Shown piece after piece: positions 57,817-64,000 of a DNA stretch of 64,000 nt (position 1 is its first letter; every line of letters begins with the position of its first letter). A program made the translations under genes and the position numbers. A model generated the notes under the pieces. It ran no database searches, was not told the DNA's origin, and was given only the letters and a program-made list of their open reading frames with translations. Source of the DNA: Norana najaformis (taxonomy: Eukaryota; Annelida; Clitellata; Crassiclitellata; Hormogastridae); contig OZ029916.1 in assembly GCA_964023275.1 (NCBI GenBank), positions 13,508,607-13,572,606 of the forward strand, read 5' to 3'.

Positions 57817-58372
57817 ACTCGTATAGAGTTAAGCTAGAGACAAAATTTCGAAATGTATGCTTTCATCTGAGTAACATACATATATTTATATTACATTTTA
57901 AAACATATTTTAATTTCAAGTTATAAAAGAATAACATTTTGTTTCTTGTTATGAATACTCTGAGTTTGCATAATTACACAGTTATAAGGAAATACTAGTT
58001 CTGTAGAGTTTGCATAATTATTAGCATGTATGCTGCATATCTTAAGATCCTGACGTGCTACACAAAATCTGACTTCAGATTTGGAATCAGCAGGTTCGAT
58101 TTAGTGTAGTACACATAACATATGCCTAGTAGCAGGCGAAAAATCTTTTCGTGTGATCCAGTGTTATTATAGGCAATCGTTTAAATTTCAAAGCAGTTAG
58201 CATATTTAATAAATCTGGAGGAAAAATAAATCTTAAAACTACTTAAAATTTAATTTAGAAATCAATATTAACTGTAAACTACTCCCAGTTACCAAGCTCT
58301 ACAAGCGTCTTAAACTGAAGAAGACGTAAACTCATTGAATGAAGCAAATGGACTGAGTGTTAATCAAACTGC

Positions 58373-58896
58373 CTATCTGGCAGCCATAGTAGCACATAAG
58401 AGAAGAAAGATGATGAGGCTGGTGATGGATCGGTTGCTGAGGTTAGCCTCAGATGCTGTTGTCTGATGACAGGCAGTGTAGTTCTTGTAGTCGAGTTGTG
58501 TGATGGCGCAGTAGTGAACGATTCGAGTCTCCGATGACCATTTCTCGTTCATGTCGAAGTAGAGACCGTTGACTTTATAGTATTTGTCGAAGAGAGCGTC
58601 ATCTGTCCACATCCGGTCCACGAGGTTCCTGAGTGAAGTCGTCGTCATATCCGGTTGGCCGTAGTATTCGGTGGCATTGTAGGCCAGCCTCCACTGCGCT
58701 ACGAGTTCCTGCGGCTGACTGTTTGCCTCCGTCAAGTTCAGGTAGTACTGAAGTACGTTGATTACTGCTGCACTTGTTCGGTTGTACTGGACGAGACGGA
58801 CGCCGGGGTTGTTACCCGCTCCACCCATCACTCCAGGTAGAGTAGTTTCCCACGGAGTGACGGCCGGTGCAATAAAAAACGAGCCAACTGTTGTGC
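58373..58896 (-). CDS. Acid-sphingomyelinase-like phosphodiesterase (SMPDL3 type), last exon
   Basis: The exon starts after acceptor GTCAATTGCAG and ends at TAG 58375-58373. Its first two bases complete a Gly codon (G|GC) from the previous exon. It encodes the C-terminal region of the SMPDL3 family: FFIAPAVTPWETTLPGVMGG with the catalytic-fold APAVTPW, then GNNPGVRLVQYNR, YLNLTEAN, WRLAYNATEYYG and a Cys-bearing HYCAITQLDYKNYTACH. After that come Ser/Asn-rich residues and a hydrophobic end (LIIFLLLCATM), like the GPI-attachment signal of SMPDL3B. The enzyme is a zinc-dependent extracellular or lysosomal phosphodiesterase acting on nucleotide or lipid phosphodiesters; the substrate here is unknown. 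Five N-glycosylation sequons fit secretion. Confidence 0.88.
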
Positions 58897-59599
58897 CTGC
58901 AATTGACAACAAAATTTGCGAGTCCATGAATCAACCCCGTATTTCACCTTATAAATGCAAGATTAAGGGATTAACGCCGCAAATTCCGCAGTTAGAGGAT
59001 ACCGACTAATAAGAATTTCTGGACCAAGTATGGGCCAACATCCAGCAAAACTGCATCCAGGTGAACAGCATCGTAAAGAAGACCAAAAGATAGGCCAAAG
59101 AACGATCTCAGAGACCCACGACCAAGTGGCGCTGAGACGGCGAATTGCTACAGGCGAATGAAGCGCTGAGACGGCGAATTGCTACAGGCGAATGAAGCAT
59201 TCGCAGCAGACGCGCTCATTGATCCGAACTCCCGTTGTTGCTGTTGTTGTTGGTGAAATGTGTCGCTTTCGAAGACCCGCCGCCATTAGACCTGAGCTGG
59301 TCTGATCGTTCGTCAGTAGCCATGCCGGTTGGTGGCTAATGACGGCCACTCTGCAGTGGACGATCGATTACCTGGGCTCGTCGAGTCATCGAGGCATTAC
59401 CGTTTACCCGGGATTGGCATTGTCGAAAAGGGTGACGGTTGGACCTCTGTACCGTCGGTCGTCATTTTCTTTCGGTTCAAACTGAACGTATAAAAATCTA
59501 TTTGCGGATTTCTCTGTTGCTTTCGACTGTGCCGAACAATGTATTCTGTTCAGTCTTGTAACAATCCTTCGGCATCTCTGGTACATTCCTCAGTTCGTT

Positions 59600-60520
59600 T
59601 ATCTCCCACCTCGAGTGCGGCCGCATTTGCTCCCATATGTTAGCCATCGTTGCTGTGCTCTGTGATGTCCCAAAAGGTTCAATCTTAGGGCTTCTGCCTC
59701 CATACCTCATCCTCTATACCTCTGCACCATCAGCCATCGCCTCCCGTCATGGCATACAAATTCACTCCTATGCCGATGATACACAACTTCGGTTAAAATG
59801 TCGCACATGCTACCAAAAGACTTAGCACCTGCATAGAAGACATTGTCCTATGAAGTATGTTTGCCCCAAACTTAACCCAGATAAATCTGAGCTCATCTGG
59901 TTTTTACTGTTCTTCCAAGCTCCTGCGGTCCACCAAATGTCACTAGACTTCGCAACTCTAGAACTTCTGATAGACATACATTCTGATTCTAACAAGACTT
60001 TGGTTACTGCAATTCTTTACTTTCCCGATGGTCTCCCGAACTGCACACTGTTCCTCTAATGATAGCCATGCAATAGGCCGTTCGACTGTGCCTTAGACTA
60101 TTTCCCAGATCAAATTACACAGTCACACCTGCTCTTCGTTCTCTACATTGGCTTCCTGTATCTGAGCATATTCGCTTCAAGCTCCTCATATATAGGGCCT
60201 AAGGCATGTGCAAGTCATCTGTCATCCTACCTATCATCCCTGGTTATATATCCTGTAACTATGTTAAGCAGCGCTTTGATCAGTAATTTATGGAAAACAT
60301 GTTGTTCCTTGTAGAAGTTTTATCTTTGGCTGGTGCTCATTCGTGATCACATCATTTGATATTCTCTACCTTTTCATCTTTGTGACTCTCTTACTGAGCC
60401 TGTCACTTTAAACTGAAAACTTACCTCTTCCAGTCTGTTTTAGCCCTTTGTCTTTCCGACATAAGCACGGATTTCCAGTATTCCAGTATTTTCCAGTATT
60501 CTTTTCCAGAGCTATTGCTA
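59600..60520 (+). mobile_element. L2-like LINE remnant in the SMPDL3-like intron
   Basis: Frames read DVPKGSILGLLPPYLILYTS, then HGIQIHSYADDTQLRLK with an intact YADD box, then a decayed LNPDKSELIWF region. A LHWLPVSEHIRFKLLIYRA-like segment follows near 60150-60200. Later sequence is too decayed to follow; the end is approximate. Confidence 0.72.
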
Positions 60521-60737
60521 TTAGATGGCGCTTTATGGTTTTAGGTCCATCTCCTTAAATTTTACTGGTAGCCTATTTGTAGTGTATGAGCACAGATGGG
60601 TGTGTCTCCCGTGTGGCACTGAAGACATTTCGCTGATTCTTCTAGGGCATACAGTGGTTTAGCTGATTCCAGTCGAAAGCTCCAAATAGGCCTATGCTAA
60701 AATTAAGTACTGCAACGGCCTTATTCTTGTTGTTTAC

Positions 60738-60918
60738 CTTCGTCGTCATAGAATAGCCTGAAGCTGTCGGTATGATGGTGTCCAAAGTGAAGGCTGCCGA
60801 AGACACGACTATGCTTGCGCAACAATTCCACGAAGATCTGGTTGTAATACGGTCGAAACCAGTGTTTATCGGTGTGCTTTTCGAATTGTCCCGGAGGCAC
60901 GTGACCAATAAGAAGTAC
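60738..60918 (-). CDS. SMPDL3-like gene, penultimate exon with metal-binding His motifs
   Basis: This 181-base exon runs between acceptor GTTTTGAAG and donor GAAG|GTAAAC. It starts in phase 0 and ends with one base of a split Gly codon that the last exon completes. It encodes VLLIGHVPPGQFEKHTDKHW, then FRPYYNQIFVELLRKHSRVF and FGHHHTDSFRLFYDDEG. GHVPPG and GHHHTD correspond to the metal-binding GHxPxG and GHTH-type boxes of the calcineurin-like metallophosphoesterase fold. Both look intact, arguing for a functional enzyme. The intron to the last exon (58897-60737) contains an L2-like LINE in the opposite orientation. Confidence 0.88.
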
Positions 60919-61319
60919 CTTCAAAACAATTGAAAACGACAGGTCGTTGCATTTGTCTTCAGATATTTATATATGATATACATATATATGTAAAGCCATA
61001 GCACTTTTTCTCTGACAAGGTCAGCACGGATCAAAGTGGACGACTTAACTGATCTAAATGCAACGGTTAACGTAGATATGAATTGGGGCTCTCTTTTTAT
61101 CCATTACCTTTTTGAACATTTATTGTTCAAGCCGCTATCAAACCATTAATTCAGCATATTACTCCTGATTGCGTTCAAGTTACAGGCTGCCTATGAAACA
61201 ATTAGAATCTAGTTTACAAGGTTATAAATTTAAATCAAGCCGCATATTTCTGTCCATTACTTACCCCTCAATCCAACAAATATTGCACTCGATCAAAAAA
61301 AAAATGATTCTTTTGTGCC

Positions 61320-61580
61320 TTTTGTGCCGAGAACAAGGTTTCGCTTTCAGACGTTGTACGTGTCCGAAGCGAAGCCTTGGAATTCACTGCCCAGTTCCGT
61401 GCGTTCTGTCAGTTCTTTAATGTCAGCCAGATCTAAGCTTAACACTGATCTGTTTCAATCTGCTTACCCACCATAACCTGACCCATGCTTTATCTAACCT
61501 GTTAGATCTAGACCCGATTTCTTTAACGGATTGTAATTCTAGACTGCGCTTTCACTTGAAGCGACAATCTCTTGATGTCT
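61320..61580 (+). mobile_element. L2-like LINE 3' fragment
   Basis: Reads EAKPWNSLPSSVRSVSSL, then RSKLNTDLFQSAYPP, the C-terminal L2-type block, followed by the usual CTAGACCCGATTTC-type 3'UTR. Lies in the SMPDL3-like intron. Confidence 0.7.
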
Positions 61581-61834
61581 TGTTCATCGTGATAACTGCA
61601 GAGCTCTAGAAGTCTTGAGAAGAGTTGGAAGTACTCTAGAAGCTCGAGAGTCATTGGATCAAATCAGATCAGATTAGTCTAGATTGGTTTTTGTAGCATC
61701 CATATAGAACCCTTTTCCCCCAACATTCACAAAATTCCGATCAAAATACAAACGCTTTAGGGCTTAAGAGCGAACTAATGCTCGATAAATGACATGGGCC
61801 AAAAATACAGATTAGAATAGATGGAGAATATTTA

Positions 61835-62755
61835 GAACTAGGAAAACTAGGCAGGGGAGTGAGACAAGGGTGCCCATTGTTACCACTACTCCTCAACATC
61901 TACACAGAAGAGCTTAATCAAGAGGCACTAGAAGATATGGAAGAAGGAGTTAAGGTCGGAGGCAGACTGGTAAAGGCTCTAAGATTCGCAGATTACCAAC
62001 CAATGTTGTCGGGTAGCCAAGAGGGTCTGCAAAGAATGATGGACCGTCTGAACACCATATCAATCGAGTATGATATGAAAATAAATATCAAAAAGACAAA
62101 GATCATGAGGATAAGCAAAGGAGAAGAAACAATAGTAAGAATAAACATCAATGGAGAGGAAATAGAACAAGTAAAAGAAGTCTGCTACCTGGGAAGCGTT
62201 GTCACGCTAGATGCAAAATGCCACAAGGAAATTAAAAGAAGAATAGCAATCGGAAAGACGCATTCTCAAAACAAAAAGAGTTACTAACAGGAAAAATGAA
62301 CAAGAACTTAAAGAAACGAATGATTAAAGCTCTGATATGGAGCGTGGTGTTCTATGGATCCGAAGCATGGACCATGGGAAAAGAGGACATGAAGAGATTA
62401 GAGGCCTTCGAAATGTGGATTTGGCGCAGATGGAAAAACTTAGTTGGATGGAGCACATAACAAACGAGGAGGTGTTGAAAAGAGTTGAGGAAGAAAGATC
62501 TATGATAGCTACAGCAAGAAGGCGACAGAGAAAATGGATTGGTCTGATTGATACTGAGAGGGGACTCACTCTTGAGAACCGTCACTGAGGGCAGAATGGA
62601 GGGGAGGAGGACAAGAGGAAGACCCAGACAGATACTGCTGGATTGGATGATGACGGACGGATACACCAGGTTGAAAGAAGAAGCTCATCATTGAGAGGAG
62701 TGGCGTCATCGGACGTTTGAACCTGCCTGAGGGCAGAGAACCAGAAGAAGAAATG
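61835..62755 (+). mobile_element. LINE RT fragment, family C
   Basis: The open frame 61859-62287 reads RQGCPLLPLLLNIYTEELNQ, then GVKVGGRLVKALRFADYQPM (FADD box altered to FADY), YDMKINIKKTKIM and EVCYLGSVV. In shifted frames it continues with KNLKKRMIKALIWSVVFYGS, EAWTMGKEDMKRLEAFEMWI and KRKT...near 62620. It is the most complete copy of this family in the window but is broken by several frameshifts. It lies in the SMPDL3-like intron, opposite strand. Confidence 0.8.
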
Positions 62756-63687
62756 ACGGAATTTTTGTTCTTAATAACATTTAACACCATTTAGGCTAGT
62801 GTAGGTAGCGCCTTTATGAGATATTTAAATGGCGCAATACCGAGTATCCTGATACATACATACATACATGGTCTGTGTGTCACCGGGACTTAGCCAAGTT
62901 TTATTAAATTAAGTGCCATAATGTGAAGTTGTTGTTTAATGAGGTAATTGACAGAGCAGGTGCTTTGGAACGGATAGAGGCAATGGTCAGGTGGCAAAAG
63001 TTTAAGTCTTTAGGAGCGATGGGCCAGGGTTCTGCTCAATATCACCAGAAGGAACACAATAGAGTAAAAAGCGTCATTTTATTTTCTGAAAAGTAGAAAA
63101 AGTAGCAAAAGGCCGACCGTGGCTTAATAACACTAACACGGCAGCGCATAAATAGCAGGCAAATAGTCAATAGAAGGAGGTATAGGACAGCTGTCCATGA
63201 GTTGCCCATGGCGCCATAATTGACCAGGAACACTGAAAAAAGCGACATCACAGCAAGCTTTAAAGGAAGACAGGGTATATTCCGAAGAGAGTGAATACTT
63301 ACGACGCTGGCAGGAGACTAATGAGGACAGAAGGGAAGCTAAACGAGGCCAGTCTGTTATACCAAGCAGCCAATCTCCGTATATTTGACAAACAAAACTT
63401 ATCTGCCGGTGAACGGGGCTATAAAATTAGCATGCGTCGAAAATTAGAGAGGAAATTTGATAATTGATTTAGCAAAATCGTGGAATTTACGAAAAAATTA
63501 ATAAAATTTCAAAGACTTCCTGTTGGCGGCTTTGACTAAGCGCCCTTGTTCTCACGACTTAGCTTTTTGGCGCTAAAGAAATCTGTAGATTCGAATTCTA
63601 CTGCAGTCTGTTGTATTTAAGTGCATGTTATGCTCTTATGTGAACTTATTACTGTAAAAGCATTTTAATTGTATAATTAAGATGAAC
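62756..63687. other. SMPDL3-like intron remainder; GTAATC-tail repeat copy f at 63525-63600
   Basis: Copy f (minus) reads CTACAGATTTCTTTAGCGCC, then AAAAAGCTAAGTCGTGAGAAC and GGGCGCTTAGTCAAA, a short diverged head of the repeat. The rest shows no supported feature. Confidence 0.5.
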
Positions 63688-63838
63688 CTTGAGCCCTTCT
63701 GCGAATGCATCGGTCAACGTATCGTCCAGCCATTGAAACTGATTTCCTGGATCAGGCATCGAAGCCGTTACCTGGTTGTTGTCGTAGTACAGATTGGTGT
63801 TTAATCCCACGAGTAATATGTTTTCATTCAACTTCATT
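63688..63838 (-). CDS. SMPDL3-like gene, internal exon
   Basis: This 151-base exon runs from acceptor GATTCTACAG to donor AAG|GTTCAT, a weak donor. The first base completes a codon from an exon outside the window. It encodes MKLNENILLVGLNTNLYYDN, then DPGNQFQWLDDTLTDAFAEG, matching the SMPDL3 region just before GHVPPG. It ends in phase 0, fitting the next exon. Further 5' exons (signal peptide, first metal ligands) lie beyond 64000 or were not recognised in 63839-64000. Confidence 0.85.
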
Positions 63839-64000
63839 CTGTAGAATCCACCTGCAGACCCAAATTATGGCCTTGGTCACAATAAATCGGTTAGTTCTTC
63901 TTTATCCAATAAAACCGATCGTTTCAGGTTTGTTACCAAGCACATCAAATTTTAACGACTTGGAAGTAGTTTAACACATAGTTTTAGGTAAAGTAAACTA

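Larger units (their letters stand above)
55751..58164 (+). mobile_element. Novel-family DNA transposon, copy 1 (intact)
   Basis: The element is 2414 bases with ends ACACTGGATCACA and TGTGATCCAGTGT. Inside, imperfect inverted repeats continue past 110 bases, sharing GATTTT, TGCTACT, GCTGATTCCAAAT, TGAAGTCAGA, AGCACGTC, CTTAAG/TTTAAG-type and TATGCA blocks. The left flank is GATT and the right flank TATT, a possible 4-base target duplication with one change. Between the repeats lie a TATA promoter and one uninterrupted ORF. It sits about 210 bases beyond the stop codon of the SMPDL3-like gene, on the opposite strand. The other copies are at 16980, 32483 and 36597. Confidence 0.88.

Noticed and set aside
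55751-58164. Assignment of the new transposon to CACTA/Chapaev because the ends contain CACTG
   Set aside because: With CACTGG as the end, copy 1 has TTA on both sides but copy 2 has TAA and TTA. ACACTGG with TATA fits copies 2 and 3 better. The protein does not look CACTA-like to me.
1-64000. CRISPR array, bacterial operon or phage system
   Set aside because: Introns, LINEs and animal extracellular domains show this is eukaryotic. No spaced direct-repeat array was seen.

Overview
The window is eukaryotic, nuclear and gene-poor. It almost certainly comes from a metazoan, probably an invertebrate. The evidence is split-codon GT/AG exons, extracellular modules typical of animals (SUEL lectin, CUB, CCP/sushi, LRR), many degraded non-LTR retrotransposons and DNA transposons, and long microsatellites. 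I cannot name the species.

Three host genes can be supported, all on the minus strand. (1) Positions 1-1733: the 5' part of a secreted or membrane LRR protein that runs off the left edge. (2) Positions 30724 down to 9672: five exons of a type I receptor, in order SUEL lectin (30431-30724), CUB (26245-26661), CCP (22327-22494), transmembrane (13953-14040) and cytoplasmic tail (9672-10362). The four internal junctions have compatible phases (1,1,1,2). The three ectodomain exons are symmetrical 1-1 modules, and the tail carries four Y-x-x-L/I motifs. The signal-peptide exon was not found. (3) Positions 63838 down to 58373: the last three exons of an acid-sphingomyelinase-like phosphodiesterase (SMPDL3 type) with a GPI-anchor-like C-terminus; its 5' exons lie beyond the right edge.

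Most of the rest is mobile DNA. The standout is a DNA transposon family I cannot place in a known superfamily. Four copies are present: an intact one at 55751-58164 (557-codon ORF, promoter, long inverted repeats), a deleted one at 32483-34368 inserted in a piggyBac fossil, a decayed one at 36597-38832 inserted in an L2-like LINE, and a shattered one from 16980 to about 19740 inserted in another LINE and itself broken by a third LINE. The termini read ACACTGG, ACATTGG in the decayed copy. Two copies are flanked by TATA on both sides.

The background consists of L2/CR1-like LINE pieces (about 7.0, 12.5, 16.8, 21.5, 24.2-25.7, 29.2, 36.1/38.8, 45.0, 51.9, 55.4, 59.6 and 61.3 kb), a second RT family (18.2, 54.6 and 61.8 kb), a Ty3/gypsy remnant (5.5-6.1 kb), hAT-like and pogo-like ends, a dispersed repeat with a GTAATC-type tail (six copies), a repeat with inverted arms (43.0-43.7 kb, third copy at 27.8 kb), and many simple repeats. 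The palindrome TAGGCCTA is strikingly over-represented across the window. All alignments and counts were made by eye.
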